A stretch of DNA of 64,000 nt, from positions 1,054,001 to 1,118,000 of the forward strand of contig JAIQDT010000191.1 in the NCBI GenBank assembly GCA_021521415.1, read 5' to 3'. Position 1 is the stretch's first letter. Each line of letters opens with the position of its first letter. The notes under the pieces were generated by a model. The model did no database searches. It was not told the origin of the DNA and saw only the letters and a list, made by a program, of their open reading frames with translations. The translations under genes and the position numbers were made by a program. This document shows, in pieces, positions 1 to 11,038 of this stretch. The DNA is from Bidens hawaiensis (taxonomy: Eukaryota > Streptophyta > Magnoliopsida > Asterales > Asteraceae).

Positions 1-98
1 CAATTGCTTAGGAATGATATCGATTAAGAACTTATGGCCATTTAGATCTAACTTGCAATTTCGAATAACCGAGTCAATTGATACATATTTACCTTTAA

Positions 99-281
99 CT
101 ACCTCAACAGAATACGAGTTTTAAGCTTAGATTGGGGTTTAGCAAGTAAATGTTCAAATTCAATCGACACAAAGCTCATATCAGCACCAGTATCAAATAA
201 AATGGTTGCAAAGTGGTCGTTTACAAGGAACGTACCGTTCACCACATTACCATTTTGATGAGCTTGATTGACGTTAAACAT
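99..281 (-). pseudogene. Ty3/gypsy aspartic protease fragment
   Basis: The minus strand encodes a retropepsin-like stretch containing LFDTGADMSFVS, the D-T/S-G active-site signature of retroviral-type proteases, preceded by NGTFLVNDHFATI, the usual beta-strand lead-in. It lies downstream (leftward) of the gag fragments at 377-1766, the order expected for a gag-PR-pol polyprotein. The reading frame ends about 45 residues after the active site, so the fragment is broken; reverse transcriptase would lie beyond the left edge. Element family is inferred from the zinc-knuckle gag next to it. Confidence 0.8.
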
Positions 282-376
282 AAAAGCACACCCACGATTT
301 TCTTAAGGAGCTTGAGCAGCTTGAACGATTTGACCACCTTGTGACGTAGTGCTTGGTTAGCCAACAATAGTGGAAC

Positions 377-1144
377 TTACGGCTGATAAGCTGGTTGGGT
401 TTGATAAGTTTGCACTTGATATAGTGGAGATGGAGCTAGCTGAAGCGAGTTCATAGTTCCGAGTCGTGGACACGCGTTAAAAAAGTGGTTAGGATCACCA
501 CAATGATAGCAAGCTCGCACTTGATTCAAAGGTTGGGCATAAGGCATCAGACGAGGGTTTGGTTGAGCCAAACTTGGAGGAGCGACGACAGAGGTCTCCC
601 GGCAAGTGGTACTAAAGTGCCCAAAATGGTTGCAACGAGTGCATTGACGACAAATGGAAAAGGCGGGATGGTTTCGTTGGTAGGCGTTGCACAACGGATG
701 GGGTCCATTGTACGGTTTCTGAAGAGGTGGTGCAAGGTTGGGTTGGGATTGAGGTGTGGTTTGTTGGATTAGCGCATAGTTCTTGCATTTCCTCATGCGG
801 TAGTTTGAGGAAGAGGCAGGCTTTGATGACTCGATTTTCGATTCTTTGAACTCATTAGAGGGTTTATCAGTAGGCATCTTTGATCCCTTCAATGTCAAAG
901 TCCCGACTTTAACATGATTAGCAGTTAAAGTTGCAGCAAGGTTAATCGCGTCACCATGTTCTTTGGGAGCACTACTCAAGACACTATCTTGAATTTGTCT
1001 CGGTAGTCCCTGAATGTACTTATCGATGGCACGCGAAGTTGGGGTAACAAGGTGTGGTACCAGCACACTGAGTTCATTGAAACGAGAAGTGTAAGTTGCG
1101 TGCTCACCACTCTCTTGTTTGAGGTTCCAAAACTCAGCTTCCAA
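377..1144 (-). pseudogene. Ty3/gypsy gag, C-terminal half with two zinc knuckles
   Basis: The product starts with EAEFWNLKQ...YTSRFNELSVL...RAIDKYIQGLP, matching the plant Ty3 gag capsid region (Retrotrans_gag). Near the C-terminus are two CCHC knuckles: CTRCNHFGHFSTTC and CYHCGDPNHFFNAC, both C-X2-C-X4-H-X4-C. These bind genomic RNA during packaging. The fragment is out of frame with the capsid N-terminus at 1146-1766, so a frameshift near 1145-1165 splits one gag. It ends in a TAA at 377-379 and the protease resumes separately at 281. The element is therefore dead. Two knuckles, rather than one, is typical of a subset of plant gypsy gags. Confidence 0.85.
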
Positions 1145-1145
1145 T

Positions 1146-1766
1146 TCATGAGCTCACTTGGAGGCAGAACTGCTTGGTCATCAGTTCTTTCAATTCATCC
1201 CACGACATAGCCATGGCAGCTTCGGCACCATGAGTTGACTTTTCCTCTACCCACGAGGTAAGTGCCCCTTTCTCAGAGACACTTGTAGCAAAATTGGTTC
1301 GCTTTTCATCGGGACACTCAATGTGGAGGAATTTGCTCTCCATATGTTCGTACCACTGAAGTAGAGCAGTGAAACCTTGAGTCCTGTCAAAATCTAAGGG
1401 TTTGGTACTGGTGAAAGTCTTAAACGAATAGCGAGATGCTTTAGGATCGCATGAAGCATAAGTGATACTAGCAAAACGGTTTTGGTGAATTTGGGTCATC
1501 ATACCGGGAATGACCGCGGCTAGCTGTTTGGTGATTTGAGCAATTAACTTGCGGCTAGAGGTTTCAGAAGAACGACGCTTGTTGAAACGAAGAAACATTC
1601 CGCGAACAATGGTAATGAAATTCGGGAGACTCGGAATAGGGCGTGGTATAGAAAAATCCTTATTAAAGTTCGTTTTAAAAGAAATAAATAAGTAAATAAA
1701 TAAATAAAAATCATGACAATGGTAATAAATCTTGTGTGGAACTTTAGAGTTTTTATGAACCACCAT
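1146..1766 (-). pseudogene. Ty3/gypsy gag, N-terminal half
   Basis: The C-terminal part of this frame reads KPLDFDRTQGFTALLQWYEHMESKF...WDELKELMTKQF, the conserved capsid pattern (LQWxxxxE...TWDELKxLM) of plant gypsy gags. The first ~60 residues (around 1590-1766) are low complexity and probably leader rather than protein. Its frame ends at 1146, where the next gag half continues in another frame, so a single indel disrupted gag here. The expected PBS and 5' LTR lie further right at 2465-2480. Confidence 0.8.
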
Positions 1767-2479
1767 GTACTCTTATTTTCAAACATAAAAGAAACTCAAA
1801 TTCAAATTGAACTGAAAGCTGGGTATTCATGTATCACCACGACTTGACAGACTTCCTGTTAAACACATTGTAAAACATTGAGGATCGGAGTCACACGTCG
1901 CATGAACCACCATGACTTGCGTAACATCCTTAGGAGTGCAACCATATTCTTTTCACAAAGAGAACATGGTCACGTCTGAAAACTTATAGTTATGACTCAT
2001 ATGGCATTCAAAGTGGTATGCTTTGGTTTAGTAGAGTTCATGGCCTTTCCTAACTCTCCAGGTAACCAACCTGGCCCCGCGTTTGATTGGGATTTATGCG
2101 CATTGCTTATACTTAGGTTTCAATAACATTGGTTTCAAGAGTTTCGAAAAACAAGCACGTCCCCCTTACAGTTTACTACATACCCGCCATAAAGAACCAT
2201 CTTTAAGATGAAGAAATATCGGAACACCACAACAAAAACCGATTATTGAAAATGTTGAAAAATCTTTGCTTTTAGGCATAAGCCTTGGACTTGTGTGTGC
2301 TTGTGTAACTGAAGTGATTGAATCATCAGTATAATAATAACAAGTAAATGTTTTGAACAATCACGTAAGGCTCACATAATTTCTAATCATGCAACCTAAA
2401 CAATTAAGCAATTAAACTATAACTAACTAAAACACTACATCTAATGTCCTATCTTATAGTCACGTCTCTTATACCAATA
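1767..2479 (-). other. Gypsy 5' leader with degenerate primer-binding site
   Basis: No coding capacity seen. In minus-strand sense, the LTR end is followed by TTGGTATAAGAGACG (complement at about 2465-2478). This resembles the initiator-tRNA-Met primer site TGGTATCAGAGC with mutations, and the same TTGGTATAAGAGCC appears before the LTR at 46895. The leader shares short blocks with the leader at 45618-46894. Confidence 0.5.
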
Positions 2480-3855
2480 TGTAACACCCCGGCTAAAGCG
2501 GAATACGCCCGGGTGCGACTTACTGATTGTTCAAACACATGTGACACTATTAAGTGACAATATTATCATTATTTCATTGATGATTCAGATAACAAGTTCT
2601 TTTGCAAATAAGAAATTACAAGGAAAGGAAACATGTAAAACACTTTATTAAAAAACCAAATGTCTAGTGTCTTATCTTGTTTCATCCTCTAATAAGCAGA
2701 CCTATAAAATATGTATAAAATAATATCAACTAACTTAATAGTTGGTGAGTTCACACAGTTTTTGTATAACACATATAAATCATACAATTCCATGAAAACT
2801 CGTGAAAAGCAAATAAGGTCCTTTCTAATTGGGATTCTGCACCAGCGTACTCGGATATTGCGGCCCTTTTCCACTCTAACAACAAGGTCTTGAGCGCAAT
2901 GGGGGGGGGGGGTATGATCATACTATATTGAAGTAATCAATTAAAAAGTAATTTTGAGCAAGTAACACAAAAGTCCATGTAATGAATTATAGTTTGTAAG
3001 CGAAATCATAAATAGTTGCGTTTTGTAGGATATATATGTTACCCCCAAAAGTAATAAAAAGGTAAAAGGGGTGTGAGAAACTCACATTTGAATTTGGATG
3101 ACAAACTTGAAAATGAAACGGAAAGCGCGTTATATGAAACCAAAGGATCAAATCTCAAGAGCTAAAATAATAAAAACCCGAGAATTACTAACTAATTAAT
3201 GGAAATAAAATGTCGGTTTTATGGTTAATACGTTATTATTTGTATATATATTCTTACCCTTTTAAATTATATTTATGTTTAACGGATTTTAACGATTTAT
3301 TATTATAATATTATTTATAAGTTTAATATTAAATTTTTAGATAATAAAGTTACAAGATTTTAGCGTTTCTGGTATATTTTGTTTTAGTATAAATGTTGTC
3401 TTTTAGAATTTATAAAGTTTATGAAGATAATATAGATATATATTTATATATTTATTTTACGAGTTTTAACGAATGGTTCAAGTTTTTAAACGTTTAAATT
3501 TTTGTTGTAAAGGATAAAAAATAATCTAAAACAATTGTTATTTAACTTATAATAATTTTACTTGATTTATAATAATTTATAAAAATATAGCTAGTGTATA
3601 ATAAATAAAATAAAGGCTTTAAAAAGAATATACAATAAAAATGCACAGGCCCAGGTTAGAGCCAGGTCCTTACAACCACACAAAGTTGAACTAACCACTA
3701 GACCAATTTGGATTTTATGTTATATGATGAAAACAATTAAATATATACAAACCTTGAACTTCATATATCTTCCTTTAAACCCTAGATGTTCAATTCGTTT
3801 AATCTGTTGATTGTTTGGTCAAGATAAGTTAGGGGTTTTGTTAGACGGCTTAAAA
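2480..3855 (-). mobile_element. Ty3/gypsy 5' LTR (minus)
   Basis: Starts TGTAACACCCCGGC on the plus strand, so the element-sense LTR ends ...GGGGTGTTACA, directly after the PBS relic. An intron-like arrangement is present in minus sense: donor AAAT|GTGAGT (intron start 3085), block ACTCACCAACTATT near 2740, acceptor TATAG| ending at 2702, 222 nt before the LTR end. A run of ten G lies at 2901-2910. The right boundary is uncertain and is set only by where the next LTR seems to start. Confidence 0.5.
3645..3712 (-). repeat. tRNA-like (SINE-type) relic
   Basis: In minus sense the segment begins TTGGTCTAGTGGTTAG, close to a pol III A box (TRGYNNARNGG), and ~45 nt later has GGCTCTAACCTGG, a decayed B box. 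Spacing fits a tRNA-derived SINE head. There is no anticodon arm that would make it a functional tRNA. Weak evidence; could be coincidental. Confidence 0.3.
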
Positions 3856-4810
3856 TGATTAACAACACGGACTTTTCAAAATTTATAAACCCGACCCATT
3901 TAGATGTTCGGGAAATTTTTCCGAATTTATCGAGTAAATTAACTATTATTAAATTATTACTTAATTAATTATATATTACATAACTTTCACATTTTGGCAG
4001 TTTTGACCCAAACTTAAATTATTATCTTAGTATGCTTCCATCCTCAAACTGTAGGGACCAAACTGCAAGATTTATATTATTATTATTATTATATTATTAT
4101 ACCTTACCAGATCCAAATACCCGTTTACCCATCAATTGAATCCGTATACATAAACCTGATTCGCGAACCGACACCCATTGGCTAACTTGGACCTCAATTT
4201 TCGGCATAATCCTGGGAATTGTTTAATGCATATCGTTATACTTACCTTAAATGTTATTTCCGACATCGCTAATTAGGAAATTTAGATCAATTGATACGTA
4301 TTGCAATAAACAAGCCGTATATATATCAATTTTGGGTATTATACCTTAGAGACAAAGATAGTGGAATTAGATTGTTCTGGACCATCCTCCTTCGTCGTCA
4401 ACAATACCCCTAAAACTAATCTGAGTATAACACTCTGCAAGTATCCAGTTCGTCATCGTTTCGGCCGGCCTGACTTTGATCAAATATGCTATCAATTAAT
4501 CATCGATAAAGGTATTTAATCATACAGTTATGTTCGTTTCGTTGCACTCATCAATAACCCTAACATTAATTGATTCAACACTTAGCGGATTGCTAGGTTG
4601 TTGATCTAGGGTTCATGAGATTATTCTGGTTTGCGCGTCTGTGTAGTTATATAGTTTTCGTTTCATATGTTAATCAATTAACCCCTTGCCATGCGGGCCA
4701 GGGGGTGTGTGTTAAGTCTCGTTGAGGCTGGGGGCGCGGGTTCGAACCATCCCCAGCGCCGAGTTTTTAGTTTTTTTTTATATTATTAACCATTTAAATA
4801 TTTTTATTAA
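3856..4810 (+). mobile_element. Plus-strand gypsy LTR, first part
   Basis: Homologous by eye to 62957-64000: both carry TGTTCGGGAAA, then ...ATTAACTATTA, a block with GGGACC/GGGACTAAA, then CAATACCCCT and a tRNA-like box near the end. The best start is TGATTAACAACACGGACTT at 3856, against TGTAACAGCTCGAACTT at 62957. The LTR is split after 4810 by the nested elements and resumes at 18966. This half should hold U3; no convincing TATA box was picked out. Confidence 0.6.
4686..4760 (+). repeat. tRNA-like pol III box inside LTR
   Basis: Contains GGTTCGAACCATCCC, an excellent B-box match (GGTTCGANNCC), inside inverted repeats GGCTGGGG/CCCCAGC that mimic a T-arm. The homologous position in the LTR at 62957 holds GGTTCGAGTCTCTCC (63838-63852) with an A-box-like AGGTGGTTAGGGTA upstream. 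The sequence is therefore an old, shared part of this LTR family, perhaps an ancient SINE or tRNA fragment. Confidence 0.45.
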
Positions 4811-5432
4811 TGTAAGTCCCCCCGGGGCGTCGCCGATCGATACAAGATCCGCACGATGTCTAGGAGTGCGGAATCCTCCTAGACTCGTTTATTGGTGTAG
4901 AAGACGAAGAACACGATTACACACATACAAACACACGAACAAACACACGAATGGGATAAACACATCTGCAGATCTTTTATATAATAACCGAAACACATTA
5001 CATACCAAACACGAAAAAAAATGACGGCCGACCCGAGGTGAGCTCTACCTCGGGCCGTCCCACACGACTCTGCCTCTCTGTTTCTCTCTAGCTACTTGAA
5101 CTGAACACACAATACTCTAATTTTCTAGATACTCAAACCTAAACAAGACACATATATATATAGACAAAACAACTTCGCGGGCTTGGGCTTGGGCCAGTAG
5201 GCGAAGTTGTTATAACTTCGCCTAAGGCGAAGTTGTTATAACTTCGCCTAAGGCGAAGTTGTTCTAACTTCGCCAATGGCAGAAGTTGTTACAACTTCAC
5301 CTATGGCGAAGTTGTTACAACTTCGCCTATGGCGAAGTTGTTACAACTTCGCCTATGGCGAAGTTGTTCTAACTTCGTACTTCGTTTCCGCTGAACAAAA
5401 TTGCATAGCGACGGTCACAAAATGCACCAACA
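4811..5432 (-). mobile_element. Left LTR of non-autonomous element
   Basis: 622 bp. Contains a perfect hairpin CCCGAGGT...ACCTCGGG near 5033-5056, a TATATATATA tract at ~5150-5161 (candidate TATA in minus sense) and a palindromic AACTTCGCC array at 5200-5377 upstream of that tract. The beginning differs from the right copy at several sites in the first 30 bp, so this element is older than the gypsy inserted into it. Confidence 0.85.
5200..5377. repeat. Palindromic AACTTCGCC tandem array
   Basis: About seven units of ~26 bp, each an inverted repeat GGCGAAGTT-spacer-AACTTCGCC with a TTGTTAYA or TTGTTCTA spacer and CTATGG/CTAAGG joints. The right LTR has the same array at 18781-18905 but 53 bp (two units) shorter. 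The array would form a string of hairpins in single-stranded DNA or RNA. Confidence 0.9.
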
Positions 5433-6621
5433 GACTCCCCTTTGACCGTTGCTCTCAATTCTAACAAACACAAAAGATCATCTGTTACAAAACATGCACC
5501 AACAGACTCCCTCTTAACTGATGATCTTCTGTTTGCTCTTCAACCAGCCGTGTCTGAAACTGTCTTGTAGCTTCACAAATCTACCAATCACCCAGCGTCT
5601 TCCATATCAGATCTCCCCTTCAGTGTAAGCTTCTCCGACTATATAGATTGAGGTCTTTGAAATGCATGCATCCCCGTGCCTAATTGATCATCTCAACCAA
5701 TCACGTGAGTCCTTCTGACTTCACCAACACGTGAAGTTCTTCTAACTTCACCAACACGTGAAATTGGGCTCCCTCCACAACTTCACCAACACGTCGGCAT
5801 ACGATAAGGTTTAATCTTCAACTACTCAACATCAAGTGATCAATTTCATCACAAAACCACCTTGACAGAATCTAACACACATGACCATTAATTAATCCGA
5901 AGCATCTTCAATCACCAGGGATAACGATCAAGAACATAAACACTTTAATTCCCGATTAAATCCAACTTGTTCCAGGATTTTCACTTTAATAAATAAGCAT
6001 CACGTTTCAGGATCCAATTCTCGAACGCCTTGAAAATAACATAAATAATATGCTCTGACCGCAATCCAGTAATGACAAAAACCTTCAGTTCAATTTGACT
6101 TTCTTCAGTGGTCAACCTCGAACAACAACTATTCCATTTGCCCACAAACACCCAAATATGTGTCAATATCCAGTTTCAATCAATATCCCATTCACAACCT
6201 CAACTCCATATCCTGAGTTGACACGTATTTGTTCACACATAAGACCAAGAGATAACAAGTTTCACTCGTTGACGGAACAACGTCTTCGGTCTCACAATAA
6301 TCGTGTACACATGGCCATACAGACGAAAACTCCAAACAATTTTTTTTTTTAAACCTTTTTTTTTTAACTTCGCCTAAAGTCAACTTCGCCTAAAAATCAA
6401 CTTCGCCCCTCCTTAACTTCGCCTGTCCATAACTTCGCCTGTCCATAACTTCGCCTGTCCATAACTTTGCCTAAACCCTAAAATTTAAGAGACAACTTCG
6501 CCTGAACCCCATAACTTCGCCTGCGGCGGCCGTTCGGCCAAAAACGCATCAGAAACGTGCCAGAAACACCAAAACGCAGATCTCGAACCATAGCATAAGA
6601 GCCTAAGGCACTGATACCACT
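5433..6621 (-). other. Non-coding interior of the non-autonomous element
   Basis: Begins with the complement of a polypurine tract (GACTCCCCTTT, 5433-5443). A second copy of the LTR end plus PPT occurs at about 5492-5515 (TGCACCAACAGACTCCCTCT). Ends with CTGATACCAC at 6611-6620, the complement of a tRNA primer site. No retroviral protein motif was recognised; short open frames (for example 6095-6352) look random. Confidence 0.7.
6367..6526. repeat. Degenerate AACTTCGCC direct repeats
   Basis: About ten AACTTCGCC words separated by 7-14 nt, including three copies of CTGTCCATAACTTCGC. Unlike the LTR array they are direct rather than inverted, but use the same 9-mer, so the element carries its core word in both LTR and leader. 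Confidence 0.8.
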
Positions 6622-6731
6622 TGTAGGTTCCTACGGGGCGTCGTCGATCGATACAAGATCCGCACGATGTCTAGGAGTGCGGAATCCTCCTAGACTCGTT
6701 TATTGGTGTAGAAGACGAAGAACACAATTAC
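6622..6731 (-). mobile_element. Right LTR of non-autonomous element, first 110 bp
   Basis: Matches 4811-4920 closely (GGGGCGTCG(T/C)CGATCGATAC...). Interrupted at ATTAC (6727-6731), which is repeated at 18497-18501 where the LTR resumes, proving insertion of the gypsy element here. Confidence 0.9.
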
Positions 6732-9700
6732 TGTAACACCCCGCAACCGCAGCGGAAACGTAAACGGGATGCAACAGACACCGCTGATATCAACCACATT
6801 GTTTATAAAGAAAACTGAATACATTAATATACTTCAAATTGCATTATCTTGTATTTCATTACCGTCTAGGTGATACACGCATCATACAACACGATACACA
6901 ATTCTATTTGTTATAATGTATCCTAACATCCTGCACGCAAATCTTACACACATCAAGCACTTAGCACGTAAGCAATCACTTCATCTTAATTGTACCTGAA
7001 AAGCACGTGAGAAAACGGGTCAACTACGAATAGTTGGTGAGTTTCACAATTTTAGTAAACCATGATAAATCCATATCATAAAATAATATTATCTGGTGAC
7101 ACTGTTAACCCAGTACTGTACTCACTCCGGGGACAATGTTAACCCAGAAACACTTTTAGGAACCCCTGGGGACATTGTTAACCCAGTACTGTACTCACTC
7201 CGGGGGCAATGTTAACCCGAAAACACTTCTAGGAACCCCTGGGGACACTGTTAACCCAGTACTGTACTCACTCCGGGGGCAATGTTAACCCGGAAACACT
7301 TCCAAAGACATCTGGGGACACTGTTAACCCAGTCCTGTACTCACTCCGTACGATTCCCGTACAATCAAATATTTATAAATACACGCAAATCCATGCGTTC
7401 AGTATGTATTTAAACATTTCAATAGTAACATGCTTTCCGCCCCGGGAAAATATTTGAAAACAATTCAGAAAAAGGGGCTCGTGAAACTCACCTTAGCACA
7501 TGCAAGCAGGTAACAACAATCATTATCAATTAACGCGTCCAATCTGTAATATGATCCCTAAGATCGTTATTATACACTTATTGTTTATATAATCTTTTAA
7601 CCGTATCAACTGGTACATCTGGGGACACTGTTAACCCAGTACTGTACCCGAAATACTTCTCCGGACTCAGATTGTGACGTCGTTTAGAGTTCAACAGTCA
7701 AATTTTCTATTAATTCGTTTTCCCCGTTTTGCGTGCCCAGCACGGTTATCCAATTTTATGTTTCAAACTGAGTTTGGTCGCACACGACCCGAAAATAGTT
7801 GCTGACTGATAACTTAATTAAAGTGGTGAAATTATAGCTCGGTTTAGACGTCCCGTTTGGCCGCGGGACCCGTTTCCGTCTTTGGCGTACCGGAAACTGT
7901 TAAAATAGGTTAAAATTACTCAAATCATCCGAATTATTTTCGGATGATTTATTTTTACTTGTTTAACTCATTCATATGAAAATAGTTCATTTTTAGGGTT
8001 TTTATACACCAGTCAGCTCGCTTAAGCGAACTTCACCGGTTTAAGCGTTTTAACTTTAAAAGTTTGATAATTAGCACAAATACTTATCCGTTTACTCTCG
8101 GATCTTGAAATTTTGCACAAATCACTTTTTAACAGTGGGGAATTTTATAAAAATATTTCCAGAATTAATTCTTATATTTAAAATTTATTTATCTATTTTT
8201 AAACACCATTTAAACACTAAATATGTCGTAAATACCAAACGATCTTAGAAAAATCCCAAATTTTTCCTGGATGTCCCCTGCCATCCACATAGTCCCCTGT
8301 AATTTTTCCAGAACCAAAATCTTCTTTTACATGTCATTTTTACTAAAACCGAGCTAGAACACCCTAGAACTCGTTTAACCGAAAAGCCTACTTAGACTTC
8401 TCCAACTGACCTCAAATTTTGTGTGTGACTTATAAATGATATAAAAAGCTTATCTGAAATTTTCCAGAATTTTTCATAATATTTAACTATTTTTCACCAT
8501 TTTTGGCCAAAACCGAGCATTAAATTCACCAAATATTCATCCTTTGTCCAAAAATTACCAAAAATTCACAGAACTCTTATTTTCATGTGTAGAACATCCT
8601 TGTAAAATTTCATGACCTAACTCTAAACGACCAACAATCTGTCCAAAAACACATACACCGACATAAACCGAATATACCTTTCGTTTTCCGCCACTACAAG
8701 CTACAAACTCATCTTTCCGCCTTATCTACCACTAAATACAGAACCTACATCCAACATACCACAATACCAAGCAAGTTACACTCACGATCAAGCCTCTTAC
8801 ACTATAGTTTCGGTTATGATTCAAAAACAAAGATTTAAACCGTAAAAATTCGTTCTTGGTTCGTTTAACTCCTTTCTTGGACCAAGATCCCTTGTATAAC
8901 CCGTATACATCACTTGATCATGCAAGAATCGGTTTTCATCATTGAAACCTCATTTTCTTGCAATTAAACTCAAGAAACGAAGATGAACACGTAAATAACT
9001 CGACTTTTACCTCGGTTTTTCTTGCTCCAAAACTCGGTTTTTAGTTCATCTAGTGGAAAGAGATGAAGATCATGAAGATGTTGGTGTAAAAAAAAGAAAT
9101 GAAAGGTTTGGGGAGGTTGGTATTCCGATCGGCCTATGATGGGGGGTGGGGTGGGACCCACCTCTTCATTTTAGGCCACATATTCCGATTCCCGTAATCT
9201 GGATAATGTTTTGGATAATCTGGTTCAGTTCGTTTTTCGGTTAGACGTTTAATTCGGCTTAAAACGAGGCTAAAACGGTCGTTTTTCGGCTAAAAATGAA
9301 ATTTATATAAAACCGATTTAAAAACTTAAACCATGACATTTATTAACTTAAAACGTCATATTATTAGTTATTACGCATCTTTTTCGGCTTGATCGGTCGT
9401 CTCTTGCTCGGTTTGGTATTAAAGGTTTCGTTTAACGTACCGACGTACTATTAAATCGAAATCCTTTTTCTGTGCCTCAATCCACTTATCCCGAAGCTTT
9501 AATACTTCGTAACATCACTAAATACCATATATCTCGTCTATAATTGAACCCTCGATTCATTCGGGTTTCAATAACTATCGATCGTTTGATCGCATATTCA
9601 ATACGGTGAATTATATATTCACGTACAATCAATACAATGAACCATGTATTCTCGTATAATTACCATGGTAACTCATGTACCCGACATTACATATGACGTA

Positions 9701-9749
9701 ACTAACGTCTACCGGTTAGGGTATACCTGGTTTCGTCGGAATCGTTACA
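6732..9749 (-). mobile_element. 3' LTR of inner gypsy element
   Basis: TGTAAC...GTTACA termini, 3018 bp. Minus-sense intron-like signals: donor AAG|GTGAGTTTC (intron start 7491), block ACTCACCAACTATTCGTAGTTGAC (shown in parts around 7023-7052), acceptor TTTTCAG| ending at 6996. A 73-bp tandem repeat (7098-7348) lies inside this putative intron. A 63-codon frame (8970-9161, minus) is identical in both LTRs, as expected of repeat copies, and is not taken as a gene. Confidence 0.95.
7098..7348. repeat. 73-bp GTTAAC-containing tandem repeat
   Basis: Three full units and a partial fourth of about 73 bp, each with CACTGTTAACCCAGT and CAATGTTAACCC, so the GTTAAC palindrome recurs about every 35 bp. 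An orphan half unit lies at ~7619-7645. The same array occurs in the other LTR at 15845-16095 with the same copy number. Confidence 0.9.
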
Positions 9750-9760
9750 TTCTCCCCCCG
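9750..9760 (-). other. Polypurine tract
   Basis: In minus sense the bases ACGGGGGGAGA directly precede the 3' LTR start TGTAACGATTCC. This is the plus-strand DNA primer site for reverse transcription and fixes the element orientation. Confidence 0.9.
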
Positions 9761-9779
9761 TTAAGAAATTTCGTCCTCG

Positions 9780-10600
9780 AAATTTTAAACGCCCACTATC
9801 TCCTTTCGAGAGAAAGGTGGGGGGTTTTTCCTTCAGAATTCACCCTCGCGTTACCAAGTATAATCTGGTCCTCGCTGTGAATTCCACTTAATCTTAATTA
9901 ATAAAGCTTGGTATGTCCAAACTGTTTAGTTTTCCCGTCTACTATCTCTACGGAATTAGTTATGATATCAAGCATGTCTTCTATGAGTACCTCTATTACT
10001 AGTACTTTCGTTGCCTAATCGCTTAGGCACTTTTCAATCCGTATACATGGCAAAACATCATGTATAGTACTTAGCCCCTGGAATACTTTAATCAATAAAC
10101 TAAGTGACCAATCATGGAGATAGTTCTCATGGGGTCCAATATATTAAGAAGCTATTTTCGGTTTTGCCAAACCTCATATCACCTCTCTCTAAGGTGATGC
10201 CTTAAAAGGCCTTGTCACCTCTATTCAGTGACAATGGTTTCCTTTGAACGTTGGCATAAATCCTTTGCCAATCACGCGCTGCTTTCAATTTGTCTTAAAT
10301 ATTATAAATCCGATTGGTTGTTTCTCGAATCAATTCAAATCTTATGGCTTGATTGACGCCCATTTTCAATTTAACAAATTGGTGATAATTACTTCACCCA
10401 TAGAAAGCTTCAAGCTCTCGATGCTTCCTTCCCCGCCTTCCAATAATGGAAGTAGGATGACTATTTTGATCTGAGATCATTGAAAATGGTACTCCACGAC
10501 GAGATACCATTTCACCATCATGAATTTGGGCGAGAATTCATTGTGATAATCGTCATAGATTGAGATGAAATGCGAGGATTGGTTAATCGATCTGCGATTA
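9780..10600 (-). pseudogene. Gypsy integrase relic
   Basis: Minus-strand pieces in different frames match plant gypsy integrase: RRGVPFSMISDQNS (10460-10501), corresponding to the HGVPxSIxSDRDxxF core with the second catalytic Asp region, then KLKAARDWQRIYANVQRKP (~10235-10295), the C-terminal RLxxARxRQKSYAD stretch, and a last block near 9850-9890 resembling the WNxxxGPEYTWE end of pol. Stops and frameshifts separate all pieces, so no functional enzyme is possible. Confidence 0.7.
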
Positions 10601-11038
10601 GCCAATTTACCTCATGCCTTTGATATATCATGAGAATTTGCGTCCCGAAATCCATTGCAATTTATTCCCACTATCATTGACGAATTTTTTTGTCGTTGTG
10701 GCGTTCCCAAGGGTTTTCGGTATGCAGCCTTATCTCTTGCATAACTTAAATTTTCACCAACATACGTAACCATATCTTTCTCCACACTCGGTCATTAACA
10801 AAATCCTTTCAGATATTCGTATCATCAATAGTCCAATCCGATCTCGGATGTATGGAATATTTCGATCTATGCGCTTCGTCCATGATTAATTCACAAAGGT
10901 CATGGAGGGTCGGGATCCAAACCCGATTTTTGAAGAAGAGAATTTAGTCCACGCGCTGTTCGAAATTCTCCTCATTGCCGTAAGGTTCCTTCTTTTCCAA
11001 TTGTTCCTCTTTCAACGCCTCACGTTGAGCGACTCGAA

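Noticed and set aside
485..772. 95-codon plus-strand frame in the gag region
   Set aside because: Antisense shadow of the gag zinc-knuckle region on the minus strand.
3645..3712. Functional tRNA gene
   Set aside because: Only box-like words are present; no anticodon stem or acceptor pairing could be drawn.
5200..5377. Regular short repeats resembling a CRISPR array
   Set aside because: Units are directly abutting palindromes without unique spacers, inside a plant LTR with target duplications; no cas-like genes.
8970..9161. 63-codon minus-strand frame found twice, identical (also 17717-17908)
   Set aside because: Identity is explained by the two young LTRs; composition is low complexity and no motif is present. 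A leader ORF cannot be excluded.
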